64,000 bases of DNA. Origin: Actinoallomurus oryzae (GTDB taxonomy: Bacteria > Actinomycetota > Actinomycetes > Streptosporangiales > Streptosporangiaceae). The DNA is taken from contig NZ_BAABHF010000030.1 in NCBI RefSeq assembly GCF_039541955.1, positions 1 through 64,000 on the forward strand, given 5' to 3'. A program made the translations under genes and the position numbers. Positions within the stretch are counted from its first letter, which is position 1; the number at the start of each line of letters is the position of its first letter. The notes under the pieces were generated by a model. It was not told the DNA's origin. It made no database searches and saw only the letters and a list, made by a program, of their open reading frames with translations. Of the stretch, positions 1 to 8,116 are shown piece after piece.

Positions 1-6
1 AAGGAA

Positions 7-62
7 GAGGAGAGGTGACCCCGCGGTCAACGCGGAGAGTCCCTCTCCTCTTTCTTGTTTTT
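7..62. terminator. Nested hairpin terminator, first of a tandem pair
   Basis: Perfect 9-bp arms lie at 7-15 and 42-50, followed by a T-rich run at 51-62. A second small stem (ccgcg/cgcgg) is nested in the loop. This is a classic intrinsic terminator reading rightwards. The gene it ends lies to the left of the window. Confidence 0.75.
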
Positions 63-75
63 ACGGTGAAATGAA

Positions 76-126
76 GGGGGAGAGGTCAACCGCGGTACGC
101 GGGCGGCCTCTCCCCCTTTCTTTTTC
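76..126. terminator. Nested hairpin terminator, second of a tandem pair
   Basis: Perfect 10-bp arms lie at 76-85 and 107-116, followed by tttcttttt. As in the first hairpin, the loop carries a nested ccgcg/cgcgg stem. Two look-alike terminators 14 bases apart suggest a duplicated or backup stop for a strongly transcribed unit upstream of the window. Confidence 0.75.
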
Positions 127-483
127 GCCGGCGGGGTCACGCTGAGGCTGTACGGTCTCGGCGGCGCGAGTGCACCGATATAGCGCGATACGCCGACATT
201 CGCCCGGTTGGTGATGATGGTGCCGATAGAAGGGGGCCTCCTGGCGCTCCTTGGAGCTCTTCCGGCTGATCTGGATACCGTCGATCTCGGTGAGGGATGG
301 CCTGGGGAGGAACGGGGCGACCGACCGTACGGTGGACATGAGGCCATTGCGGCGTCGGATACGAACAGGAAACCCCAAGACACCGCCGTGACCGGCGGTC
401 CCTGCTACCGTTTACCACGTTGACTCTGAGGAGCGGCAAAGAGCCGTCTCATCAGCGATTCCTCACTAGAACAGAGGTGCGCG
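127..483. other. Non-coding stretch, no supported gene
   Basis: Open frames occur on both strands here, but none has a ribosome binding site or a recognisable protein. A ttgact hexamer sits at 420-425 upstream of the DUF397 gene, but no convincing -10 follows it. Confidence 0.5.
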
Positions 484-672
484 GTGTCCGACGCGTCCGA
501 AGAGGGCCGGGGCGAGCGTCTCATCGCGGTTCGTGACAGCAAGGACCCGGACGGTCCCAAGCTGTTCTTCAGCGTGAGCGCCTGGAGAGACTTCCTCGAC
601 CGCATCAAGGCCGGCAAGCACGAGCTGCCCGAGGACATGCGCGCCCTGCTCGACGAGCGCTTCGTAGTCTGA
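484..672 (+). CDS. Short DUF397-domain protein
   Basis: This 62-residue protein carries the C-terminal half of DUF397: the VRDSKDPDGPKLFF strand followed by W-x-x-F-L-x-x-I-K-x-G. DUF397 proteins are small actinobacterial proteins usually encoded beside XRE-type regulators and are thought to act with them, although their function is not settled. The usual N-terminal part, with a tryptophan and a serine-rich turn, is missing and replaced by an acidic leader. No XRE regulator is visible next to it, unless it lies left of the window. The start is GTG at 484. A hairpin at 685-707 follows the stop. Confidence 0.7.
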   Translation: MSDASEEGRGERLIAVRDSKDPDGPKLFFSVSAWRDFLDRIKAGKHELPEDMRALLDERFVV

Positions 673-684
673 CCGCCCGTCCGA

Positions 685-707
685 AGCCCCCGGTGCCCGC
701 AGGGGCT
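685..707 (+). terminator. Short hairpin after the DUF397 gene
   Basis: Arms agcccc (685-690) and ggggct (702-707) pair 12 bases after the stop codon at 672. There is no T-run, as is common in actinobacteria. Confidence 0.35.
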
Positions 708-953
708 CGACAACGCCCAGGCGTCAGGGGACGTTGTTCACAGGCCAACATCGCCTCTTCCCACCGATGACGGGTGTTGACGCCCTCAGTGCCACCGTCG
801 TGGTGTTCGCTGATCAAACAGGAAGCGCTGGCCCGGCAGCCAAGCCGCGTCTGGGAACCGTGGACCGGTCGGCCCCGGCAGGCCAGTCCCGTCGCCGGGG
901 ACGGCTCCTCAGGAGAGGTCTCAGCGCTTCGAGTTCGTCAGGCCCAGGCGGCG

Positions 954-1877
954 TCAGGTCAGGCAGGAGGCCACGGGCTGTGGCTCGGCGGAGCGGACGT
1001 GGGCGTCCAGGACGGCGCGCTTCCGTGCGGCCAGGCGGCGGTGGGCGGTGATCGCCGCGTACCGCGCCAGGTGGCGTGTTGACGGGCGCGCGGCCGGGGC
1101 CGGTTCGTACCCGTACGCGAGCAGGCGTTCGGTCATCACGGCCTCGCACAGTTCGCGTTCCCACGGCTCCAGCGGGGTCTCCGTCTTCCCGTCCTGGGGC
1201 TCGCCGCACGGTCGCTGCTCCGCCATCTCCGGCGTGTAATCCTCCATCAGGAACGCGCACAGGCGTCGCAGCTCGCTCTCGGGGTCCGCGACCAGCCTCT
1301 CGTACTGCACCTCCGTGTAGGTCGACGACGGCAGCCGTTCGGCGGCGGAGGTGCCGGCGTCGATCGCCTGGGTCCAGGTGGCGATCGCGTGGTAGACGCC
1401 CATGCGCCACCACGAGGTGCCCTTGAGCTCCGCGACACAGGCGCGCCCGTCGCGGACCACGTGCACGATCTGCGCCTCCGGGAACAGGCGCAGCAGCGCG
1501 TCGATGTGCTGCACGTACCCCGGTCGCTTGTCGCCCCAGCGCGGCTTGCCCAGCCGTCGCGCGTACGCGCGCCAGGCGATCTCCAGGGCCGATCCCAGGG
1601 TCGGGGGCCCGGCCACGATCTCCTCGGCCACCGCACGGGCGTCCAGGCCGAGGCCGTCGAAGCGGGTGCCGGCGCCGGCGACGATCCATTCCGCGAGCGC
1701 CTGCCGGTTCGCCAGACGGCGCAGGTCCCCGTACGCGCTCCGGTGCTCGTACGCGTCGAGCAGGAGGCGTGTCTCCGGCGGGATCGCGATGCGCGGGTGG
1801 GCGCGCAGCATGCGCCGCAGCAGCGTCCCGCCCGAACGCGGGCAGCCCAGAATGAAGATCGGCCGGTGCGAGGCCAA
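954..1877 (-). CDS. PAPS-dependent sulfotransferase family protein
   Basis: This 307-residue protein begins with a 5'-phosphosulfate-binding loop, GCPRSGGTLLRRML, at about residues 11-24. It has a 3'-phosphate-binding segment, VHVVRDGRACVAEL, near residue 138. Both are hallmarks of the Sulfotransfer_3 type, which moves a sulfuryl group from PAPS to a hydroxyl or amine. The acceptor cannot be told from sequence; trehalose-, lipid- and natural-product-sulfating enzymes all share this fold. No signal peptide is seen, so it should be cytosolic. It is transcribed divergently from the MFS gene at 2081. The 203-base gap between them holds a CACCCCCTTGGGT motif that recurs at 36751. Confidence 0.85.
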   Translation of the reverse strand: MASHRPIFILGCPRSGGTLLRRMLRAHPRIAIPPETRLLLDAYEHRSAYGDLRRLANRQALAEWIVAGAGTRFDGLGLDARAVAEEIVAGPPTLGSALEIAWRAYARRLGKPRWGDKRPGYVQHIDALLRLFPEAQIVHVVRDGRACVAELKGTSWWRMGVYHAIATWTQAIDAGTSAAERLPSSTYTEVQYERLVADPESELRRLCAFLMEDYTPEMAEQRPCGEPQDGKTETPLEPWERELCEAVMTERLLAYGYEPAPAARPSTRHLARYAAITAHRRLAARKRAVLDAHVRSAEPQPVASCLT

Positions 1878-1934
1878 GAGAAATCACCCCCGGCGGGTAA
1901 TCCTCCAGGTCAGGCGCCTTCCGTACGCCTGTGG

Positions 1935-1947
1935 CACCCCCTTGGGT
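1935..1947. promoter_or_regulatory. ACCC-N4-GGGT motif, copy 1
   Basis: The 13-mer CACCCCCTTGGGT lies between the divergent sulfotransferase and MFS genes. The same 13 bases occur at 36751-36763, 42 bases upstream of another start codon. The core has a weak inverted repeat. The binding factor is unknown. Confidence 0.3.
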
Positions 1948-2080
1948 GAGTCCGGCCCAAACCGGCCGTACACGACAGCGCCGGAGAGGGGCGCGAAGCC
2001 GGGGGCGTCCACCGGCCCGGTCGCGGCGAGCGCCCGCGCGGGCGGACATCGGAGCCGAACGGCTCTAGGGTCATCGGCTT

Positions 2081-3292
2081 GTGAGATCCGCTCTGAGGCC
2101 ACTCGCCGCCCCGCGTTTTCGCATGGTGTTCTTTGGCCGGCTGGTGTCCTTTCTTGGCAACGCGATGGCGCCGGTGGCGCTCGCGTTCGCGGTGCTCGGC
2201 CTGACGGGTTCGGCGAGCGACCTGGGGCTCGTGCTGGCCGCGCGCAGCCTGCCCACCGTCGCGCTGCTCCTGCTGGGCGGCGTGTGGGCGGACCGGCTGC
2301 CCCGGCACGTCATTCTCGTGGTGTTCTCCCTCGTCGCGGCCGGGACCCAGTCGGTCGCGGCCGTCCTGCTGATCAGCGGGAGCGCGCGCGTCTGGCAGCT
2401 GGCGCTCCTGGAGGCCGCGAACGGGATGGCCGCGGCGTTCCTCGGGCCCGCCTCCCTCGGGGTGGTGCCGCAGACCGTCGAGCCGTCCCTCATCCAGCCC
2501 GCCAACGCCCTGCTCCGCCTCGCCATGAACGCCGCGAAGGTGATCGGTGCGGGGCTGGCCGGCGTGGTCGTGGCGGCGTACGGGCCGGGATGGGCCATCG
2601 CGGTGGACGCGGCGACGTTCGTGGTGGCGGCGGTGTTCTTCGGCCGGCTCGCTCTTCCCCGCGTCGCCCTGCCGCGGCCGGGGGTGCTGGGTGAGCTCAG
2701 GAGCGGCTGGCGGGAGTTCCGCTCGCGCACGTGGCTGTGGACGATCGTGGCGCAGTTCGCGTTCGTGAACGCGGCGTTCTCCGGCGGCTTCAACGTGCTC
2801 GGGCCGCTGGTGGCCAAGCGCGACCTGGGCGGCGCGACGGCCTGGGGGCTCGTCGTCGCGTTCGAGGCGGCCGGGTTCATCGCGGGCGGGTTGTCGTCGC
2901 TGTGGCACCGGCCACGCCGGCCGCTGCTGCTCGCGACGTACGGCGTGCTGGCCGGCACGTCCGTGCTGTTCGCGCTCGCCGTGGCCGCGCCGGTGCCGGT
3001 CATGCTGGCGGCGGCCTTCGCGGCGGGCGCCGGGTTCGAGATCTTCGGGGTGCAGTGGGACACCGTGGTGCAGCACAACGTGCCGCCCGAGGCACTGTCA
3101 CGGGTCTACGCGTACGACTCGCTCGGCTCGCTGGTCTTCAACCCGCTCGGCCAGACCCTCGCCGGCCCGGCGATGGCCGCGCTGGGACTCGGCGGCGCCA
3201 TCGCGCTGAACGGCGCCGTCATCCTCACCGCGACTCTCGCCGTGCTGACCGTCCGCGACGTACGGACACTGACGGGCCACGCGACGGCCTGA
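2081..3292 (+). CDS. MFS drug/siderophore-type exporter
   Basis: This 403-residue protein has about 12 hydrophobic segments and the loop 2/3 signature GGVWADRLPRH at about residues 66-76. The layout matches the DHA3/MFS_3 branch (macrolide and enterobactin exporters). It presumably uses the proton gradient to export a small molecule; the substrate is not predictable. The start is GTG at 2081 (gtgagatccgct). It is transcribed divergently from the sulfotransferase, so the two could share regulation. A 10-bp hairpin at 3321-3346 follows. Confidence 0.85.
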   Translation: MRSALRPLAAPRFRMVFFGRLVSFLGNAMAPVALAFAVLGLTGSASDLGLVLAARSLPTVALLLLGGVWADRLPRHVILVVFSLVAAGTQSVAAVLLISGSARVWQLALLEAANGMAAAFLGPASLGVVPQTVEPSLIQPANALLRLAMNAAKVIGAGLAGVVVAAYGPGWAIAVDAATFVVAAVFFGRLALPRVALPRPGVLGELRSGWREFRSRTWLWTIVAQFAFVNAAFSGGFNVLGPLVAKRDLGGATAWGLVVAFEAAGFIAGGLSSLWHRPRRPLLLATYGVLAGTSVLFALAVAAPVPVMLAAAFAAGAGFEIFGVQWDTVVQHNVPPEALSRVYAYDSLGSLVFNPLGQTLAGPAMAALGLGGAIALNGAVILTATLAVLTVRDVRTLTGHATA

Positions 3293-3320
3293 CAGGCCGC
3301 TGGGCGCGTCGTACGGCGGT

Positions 3321-3346
3321 GACCGCCCCGAGACTCCGGGGCGGTC
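3321..3346. terminator. Bidirectional hairpin terminator
   Basis: The 10-bp arms gaccgccccg and cggggcggtc are perfect, with a 6-base loop, between the convergent MFS gene and the small membrane protein gene. Confidence 0.65.
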
Positions 3347-3354
3347 GAGATCGG

Positions 3355-3540
3355 TCAGCCGAGGCGCTTACGGGCCTGCCCGCGCAGGCGGCGGCGCTGT
3401 GACGGGTCGAGCATCAGGTAACCCGCCGTCGGCACGCCCACGAGCAGCAGCACGCCGAGCAGCTTGACCCAGCCGGGCAGCAGGATGAAGGCGATCAGTG
3501 CAACGATGACCCCGACGACGACGTATCCGGTGCGTCCCAC
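3355..3540 (-). CDS. Small two-helix membrane protein
   Basis: This is a predicted 61-residue protein with two hydrophobic helices (about residues 6-22 and 26-43) and a basic tail rich in Arg and Lys. GTG at 3540 is chosen as the start because GGAG lies 6 bases upstream. A longer reading from 3603 would add a hydrophilic stretch with no binding site. Its function is unknown. A 16-bp near-perfect palindrome at 3607-3622 sits about 70 bases upstream and resembles the sites before the DUF4097-PadR operon and the DUF1707 gene, so this may be a PadR-controlled envelope protein. Confidence 0.65.
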   Translation of the reverse strand: MGRTGYVVVGVIVALIAFILLPGWVKLLGVLLLVGVPTAGYLMLDPSQRRRLRGQARKRLG

Positions 3541-3606
3541 GATCTTCTCCGTTCCGTGGACTTCGCTAGGAGAACGAGCGGGCACGACGCCGCTGTTCCT
3601 CAAATC

Positions 3607-3622
3607 ACAAGATATATCGTGT
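3607..3622. promoter_or_regulatory. PadR-type operator, site A
   Basis: ACAAGATATATCGTGT is a palindrome with one mismatched pair, centred on GATATATC (3611-3618). Relatives lie at 41146-41161, 41173-41188 and 54044-54063. It stands upstream of the minus-strand membrane gene at 3540. It is assigned to PadR by motif sharing with the putative padR operon promoter, not by direct evidence. Confidence 0.5.
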
Positions 3623-3637
3623 CGATCGCGTTGAGCG

Positions 3638-4450
3638 TCAGACGCGGCGCATGACCGGGCCGCCGCCGAGCTTGTCGAGCACGGCCGCGTGCAGAAGCCC
3701 GTTGGTGCACACGACGCTGCCGCCGTCGGCGGTCGGCACGCCGGCCAGGTCGGTGAAGACGCCTCCCGCCTCCTCCACGATGACCTGCAGGGCCGCGACG
3801 TCCCACAGCGACACCTCGGGCTCGGCGGACACGTCCATGACGCCCTCGGCGACCATCACGTGCGACCAGAAGTCGCCGAACGCCCGGGTGCGCCAGACGG
3901 AGCGGGTGAGGTCCAGGAACCCCTCCAGGCGCCGCTGCTCTTCCCACCCGGTGAGGCTGGAGAAGGAGAACGACGCGTCGTGCAGGTCGGTGACGCCCGA
4001 GACGCGGCAGCGGGTGGCCTTGGCGAGGCTGCGCCCGGTCCACGCGCCGCCCCCGCGAGCGGCCCACCAGCGGCGGTTGAGCGCCGGCGCGGACACCAGG
4101 CCGACCACCGGGTCGTCGCCCTCCATCAGCGCGATCAGCGTCGCCCAGACCGGCACGCCGCGAACGTAGTTCTTCGTGGCGTCGATCGGGTCGATCACCC
4201 AGCAGCGCGGGCCGTAGCCGGTGCGGCCGTACTCCTCGCCGTGCACCGCGTCACGGGGCCGCGCGCGCTTCAGCGTGTTGCGCAGGATCTCCTCGACCAT
4301 GCGGTCGGCGTCGCTCACCGGCGTGAGGTCGGGTTTCGTCTCGACCCGCAGATCGAGAGCGCGAAACCGGCGCGTGGCGACATCGTCGGCCGCGTCCGCC
4401 ATGACATGTGCAAGGCGTAGGTCATCCGAATAGTCCGCCACGGCGTGCAA
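3638..4450 (-). CDS. hisN: Histidinol-phosphatase, inositol-monophosphatase type
   Basis: This 270-residue enzyme has the IMPase fold. It carries GEE near residue 72, the metal and substrate signature DPIDATKNYVRG near residue 87, and a later WD-type motif (SLWDVAAL). Actinobacteria use HisN of this family to dephosphorylate L-histidinol phosphate, the penultimate step of histidine synthesis. The DPIDATKNYVRG wording is typical of HisN rather than of inositol phosphatases, though broader activity is possible. It lies downstream of rsgA on the same strand but is separated by 335 bases and a terminator, so it is probably its own unit. Confidence 0.85.
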   Translation of the reverse strand: MHAVADYSDDLRLAHVMADAADDVATRRFRALDLRVETKPDLTPVSDADRMVEEILRNTLKRARPRDAVHGEEYGRTGYGPRCWVIDPIDATKNYVRGVPVWATLIALMEGDDPVVGLVSAPALNRRWWAARGGGAWTGRSLAKATRCRVSGVTDLHDASFSFSSLTGWEEQRRLEGFLDLTRSVWRTRAFGDFWSHVMVAEGVMDVSAEPEVSLWDVAALQVIVEEAGGVFTDLAGVPTADGGSVVCTNGLLHAAVLDKLGGGPVMRRV

Positions 4451-4632
4451 CGCTATCGCGACACAGGCGTGCGCAGACAGACCGGCCCGGCGAACGGTCC
4501 AAGATCATCGGCGTCAGGGGTGGCGGCGCGAGGTCTCGCGGAGCCGGTACGACGCCGGAGGCGTCCTCGGCCGCGCCGAGGTGAGGCCGCGCCGGCGGAG
4601 GGGGGAGAACGGCGCGAATGCCGTCACTGTGC

Positions 4633-4664
4633 GATCTGACCAGACATTAATCGCTATACAGATC
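4633..4664. promoter_or_regulatory. AT-rich inverted repeat upstream of hisN
   Basis: gatctg (4633-4638) and cagatc (4659-4664) flank an AT-rich island that is unusual in this GC-rich region. It lies about 190 bases upstream of hisN on the minus strand. It could be a promoter or operator; no clear -35/-10 pair was resolved. Confidence 0.3.
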
Positions 4665-4736
4665 AAAATTCAGCAAATCGTCCAGATCATGTGTGCACTC
4701 TTGCCAGTCGCGGCGACTTCTGTTGTCCTCTCGGTT

Positions 4737-4768
4737 GTGACCCGTCGTCAACGGCGCCGACGGGTCAC
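4737..4768 (-). terminator. Terminator of the aroA-rsgA operon
   Basis: The 11-bp arms gtgacccgtcg and cgacgggtcac are perfect, with a 10-base loop, starting 18 bases after the rsgA stop. Confidence 0.7.
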
Positions 4769-4785
4769 TGTGCCACTCCAGCCCC

Positions 4786-5772
4786 TTAAGCCTCGTCGGC
4801 GTCGCGGCTCAGCAGGAGCCGCCGCAGCGAGTCCAGGCGTGAGGGGTCGGCGTGGCCCGCCGCCACCCAGGCGTCCAGGGCGCAGTCGTCCTGGACGTGC
4901 GTGCAGTGCGGCGGGCACTCCGCGTCGCCCTCGATCAGGTCCGGGAACGCCGCCAGAACGTCGTCCGGCTTGACGTGGGCGAGGCCGAAGCTGCGCACGC
5001 CCGGCGTGTCGATGATCCAGCCGTCGCCGTCCGGCAGGGCGAGGGCGATCGCCGACGATGACGTGTGCCGGCCCCGCCCGGTCACCGGATTGACCGCGCT
5101 CACCGCCCGCTCGGCGTCCGGAACCAGGGCGTTGACCAGCGTCGACTTGCCGACACCGGAATGGCCGACGAGCACGCTCATCCGGCCGGCCAGGTGGGAG
5201 CGCAGCTCGTCGACCGGCCGGTCCTTGCGCGTGACGACGTACGTGACGCCCAGCGGCGCGTACATCTCCTCCAGCGCGTCCGGCGCGGCCAGGTCGGCCT
5301 TGGTGAGGCAGAGCAGCGGTGACAGGCCCGCGTCGAACGCGGCGACCAGACAACGGTCGATCATCCGGGGGCGGGGCGGCGGGTCGGCCAGGGCGGTGAC
5401 GATGACGAGGTTGTCGGCGTTGGCGACGATGACCCGCTCGACGGGGTCGCTGTCGTCGGCGGTACGGCGCAGGGTCGAGGTCCGCGGCTCGATGCCGACG
5501 ACGCGCGCCAGCGTGTCCGGGCGGCCCGAGACGTCGCCGACCAGGCGGACGCGGTCACCGACGACGACGCTCTTGCGCCCCAGCTCGCGCGCTCGCATCG
5601 CCGTCACGGGGCGTCCGTCGACGAGACAGGTGTAACGGCCGCGGTCGACCGCCATCACGAAGCCGCCGACGGCGTCCTCGTGCGCGGGACGGCGACGGGT
5701 ACGTGGCCGGGAGCCGCGGCCCGGACGTACCCGCACGTCATCCTCGTCGAGCCTCGCCCAATCGCGCGCCAT
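4786..5772 (-). CDS. rsgA: Ribosome small-subunit-dependent GTPase A
   Basis: This 328-residue protein is a circularly permuted GTPase that helps late 30S subunit maturation. The G motifs occur in permuted order: LTKAD (G4), then GHSGVGKS (G1), then DTPGV (G3). An OB-like N-terminal part precedes them. A C-terminal zinc knuckle, CPPHCTHVQDDC, follows. ATG at 5772 is chosen because it starts 2 bases after the aroA stop, a tight operon junction. An upstream reading from 5796 would overlap aroA. The N-terminus is rich in Arg and Asp, as is usual in actinobacterial RsgA. Confidence 0.9.
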   Translation of the reverse strand: MARDWARLDEDDVRVRPGRGSRPRTRRRPAHEDAVGGFVMAVDRGRYTCLVDGRPVTAMRARELGRKSVVVGDRVRLVGDVSGRPDTLARVVGIEPRTSTLRRTADDSDPVERVIVANADNLVIVTALADPPPRPRMIDRCLVAAFDAGLSPLLCLTKADLAAPDALEEMYAPLGVTYVVTRKDRPVDELRSHLAGRMSVLVGHSGVGKSTLVNALVPDAERAVSAVNPVTGRGRHTSSSAIALALPDGDGWIIDTPGVRSFGLAHVKPDDVLAAFPDLIEGDAECPPHCTHVQDDCALDAWVAAGHADPSRLDSLRRLLLSRDADEA

Positions 5773-5774
5773 GC

Positions 5775-7025
5775 CTAACGCAGCATCTCCGCCCACAGCT
5801 CGCCGAATTCGGGAAGCGTCTTGCCCACCGTCGCGAGATTCTCCACCTCGACGCCCGGGACGCCCAGGCCGAGCACGGCGCCCGCCATCACCATCCGGTG
5901 GTCGTCGTAGGTGTGGAAGACGCCGCCGTGCAGCGGCCGCGGCCGGATCTCCAGGCCGTCGGGGTGTTCGCGCACGTCGCCGCCCAGGCCGTTGATCTCC
6001 GTGGTGAGCGCCGCGAGCCGGTCCGTCTCGTGCCCGCGCATGTGCGCGATGCCGCGCAGTCGCGAGGGACCGTCGGCCAGCGCCGCGAGCGCGGCGATCA
6101 CACAGGTCAGCTCGTTGACGTCGCCGAGGTCGACGTCGATGCCGTGGACGGCGCCGCCGCGCACGGTCAGGTCGCCGTCCTCGTACGACACCGAGGCGCC
6201 CATCGCGGCCAGCAGGTGGCGTAGCTCGTCACCGGGCTGGGTCGTCTCGGCCGGCCAGTCGCGTACGGTGACCCGGCCCCCGGAGACCAGGGCCGCGGCG
6301 AGGAACGGCGCGGCGTTGGACAGGTCGGGTTCGATGTCGATCTCACCGGCGCGCAGCCGGCCCGGCTGGACCCGCCACACGTCGGGCTCGGTCTCCACGG
6401 TGGCGCCGGCGTCGCGCAGCATCCGCACGGTCATCGTCAGGTGCGCGCCCGACGGCACGGGCGGGCCCTCGTGGCGTACCTCCGCGCCCTTGCCGTAGCG
6501 GGGCGCGGCCAGCAGCAGGCCGGAGACCATCTGCGACGAGCCGGACGCGTCGATCGTCACCGAGCCGCCCGGCACCGCGCCAGTGCCGCGCACGGTGAAC
6601 GGCAGGGCGTCGCCGTCGACGTCCGCGCCGAGGATCCGCAGCGCGGCCAGGATCGCGCCCATGGGCCGCTTGCGGGCGTACGGGTCGCCGTCGAAGCGGA
6701 TCTCGCCGGTGGCCAGGGCCGCGACGGGAGGCACGAACCGCATGACCGTGCCGGCCAGGCCGACGTCGACGGTCGCGGGGCCGCGCAGCTCACCGGGCAC
6801 GATCCGCCAGTCGGCGCCCGCGTCGTCCACGGACGCGCCGAGCGCGCGCAGCGCACCGGCCATGAGCAGCGTGTCGCGGCTGCGCAGCGGCCGGCGCACC
6901 AGCGACTCGCCGTCGGACAGCGCGGCGAGGATCAGCGCGCGGTTGGTCATCGACTTGGACCCCGGCAGCGTGACCAGGGCGTCGACGGGACCGGCCGCCA
7001 CGGGAGCGGACCACATCTCAGGCAT
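5775..7025 (-). CDS. aroA: 3-phosphoshikimate 1-carboxyvinyltransferase (EPSP synthase)
   Basis: This 416-residue enzyme of the shikimate pathway joins shikimate-3-phosphate and phosphoenolpyruvate. The family signatures are clear: PGSKSMTNRALILAA near residue 21, LAGTVMRFVPP near residue 90, and a late RGHETDRLAAL segment. The start is ATG at 7025, giving MPEMWSAP; the open frame runs 125 codons further upstream, but that part has no family similarity. It is the first gene of the aroA-rsgA pair. The same pairing is known in mycobacteria. Confidence 0.92.
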   Translation of the reverse strand: MPEMWSAPVAAGPVDALVTLPGSKSMTNRALILAALSDGESLVRRPLRSRDTLLMAGALRALGASVDDAGADWRIVPGELRGPATVDVGLAGTVMRFVPPVAALATGEIRFDGDPYARKRPMGAILAALRILGADVDGDALPFTVRGTGAVPGGSVTIDASGSSQMVSGLLLAAPRYGKGAEVRHEGPPVPSGAHLTMTVRMLRDAGATVETEPDVWRVQPGRLRAGEIDIEPDLSNAAPFLAAALVSGGRVTVRDWPAETTQPGDELRHLLAAMGASVSYEDGDLTVRGGAVHGIDVDLGDVNELTCVIAALAALADGPSRLRGIAHMRGHETDRLAALTTEINGLGGDVREHPDGLEIRPRPLHGGVFHTYDDHRMVMAGAVLGLGVPGVEVENLATVGKTLPEFGELWAEMLR

Positions 7026-7473
7026 GAATGAAGGGTACCGGCCGGAGAAGGGGTGAGATCTTGCGGAACGCCGAGGTGCCGCGACGGTCGTGGCCGGGGC
7101 CGACGTGGCGGGGCGCGCCGTGAAATGTCGGGCCCCCGCTCTACCGTGACCGCGGAGACCGATGGGACACCGGTGCGGTGGTCCTGGGGTCGGTGCGTCC
7201 CCAGAGGCTCCTGGGGAGTTTCCGGGAGGCGAACATGCCGAGTACGGCTCGCCGGCGAACGCCGGCCGGCGGTCACGCCCGGCCGTCCCCCCGGCAAAGA
7301 TTCGCGTGCGGGCTCTCAGAGACTTCCCGGAACCCCCTGCCCCGCCGCACGGCGTCCAGGCGCCGTCTCGCCGCGTCGCCGTGGGCCGGCAAGCCGGCAC
7401 CTGGCTTCCTCCTGCGCCCTGCGACGCGGCGGCCGGACGCCGCCCGCGACGGGCGAGGGTTCCGGGTGATCCC
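7026..7473. other. Intergenic stretch upstream of aroA
   Basis: Long frames cross this 448-base gap but none looks like a protein. A gccggc-gaac-gccggc hairpin sits at 7251-7266. The region must hold the aroA promoter and the end of the DoxX gene unit; neither was pinned down. Confidence 0.5.
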
Positions 7474-8031
7474 TCAGCGGCCGACCTTCACGGCCCGGCG
7501 CTGGGCGTGGGCGGCGCGCCTGGCCGCCTTGCGGCGGGCGCGTTCGGCCCTGCGGCCGGCCTCGGCCTTGGCGACCGCCGCCTGCAGGCGTGCCTCGCGC
7601 AGGTTGGTCTTGGCTGCCTTGACAGGGCGGTGCCGGCTCGGCGCCGCGGCGGCGTACAGCAGCACACCGAACAGCCCCGCGTTCTTCAGCATCAGGGCGC
7701 GTTCGACGTCGCGACGCTCAGGGTCCTCCTCCTTCCAGAACCGGTGCTCGGTGAGCAGCGCGGGTACCATCTCCGCCGCGAGCAGGAGCGTCGTGAGGCG
7801 CTCGAACTTTCCGAGGGCGAACAGCGCGCCGGCGCCGAGGCCGATCGCGCCCTGGATCCGTACGAGCGTCTCGGGATCCTTGGACGGCAGCCAGGCCACC
7901 CGGTCGGCGAGCGGCTTGAGAGCCGGGGCCACCTTCTCCGCGCGGGGGCCCGGATTGCGCAATGTCTCGAGTCCGGTGACCATGAATGGCGCCGCGACGA
8001 GCGGGCGCGCGATGGTCCTGATGATCTGCAT
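7474..8031 (-). CDS. DoxX family membrane protein
   Basis: This is a 185-residue protein with about four hydrophobic segments. Its start, IARPLVAAPFMVTGLETLRNP, is typical of the actinobacterial DoxX family. DoxX relatives are linked to redox and thiosulfate or thiol stress responses, but most have no proven role. The C-terminal 50 residues form an Ala/Arg/Lys-rich tail, probably cytoplasmic. ATG at 8031 is preferred on family alignment; ATG at 8043 is also possible, and neither has a good Shine-Dalgarno sequence. It is divergent from the SRAP gene with an 85-base gap. Confidence 0.75.
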   Translation of the reverse strand: MQIIRTIARPLVAAPFMVTGLETLRNPGPRAEKVAPALKPLADRVAWLPSKDPETLVRIQGAIGLGAGALFALGKFERLTTLLLAAEMVPALLTEHRFWKEEDPERRDVERALMLKNAGLFGVLLYAAAAPSRHRPVKAAKTNLREARLQAAVAKAEAGRRAERARRKAARRAAHAQRRAVKVGR

Positions 8032-8116
8032 AACACCGGTCATGCCCATCGAAGGCGCGGTCAAGCGCGGTTCGGTGAGAGAGCGGGCAGCGGGAGAGAG
8101 AGGGGAGCGCCGGGCG

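Larger units (their letters stand above)
4451..4785. other. Intergenic stretch between hisN and rsgA
   Basis: This 335-base gap holds the rsgA terminator (4737-4768) and the AT-rich inverted repeat described above. No gene is supported. Confidence 0.6.

Noticed and set aside
208..423. 71-codon plus-strand frame
   Set aside because: There is no ribosome binding site and the protein looks random; an overlapping frame exists on the other strand.
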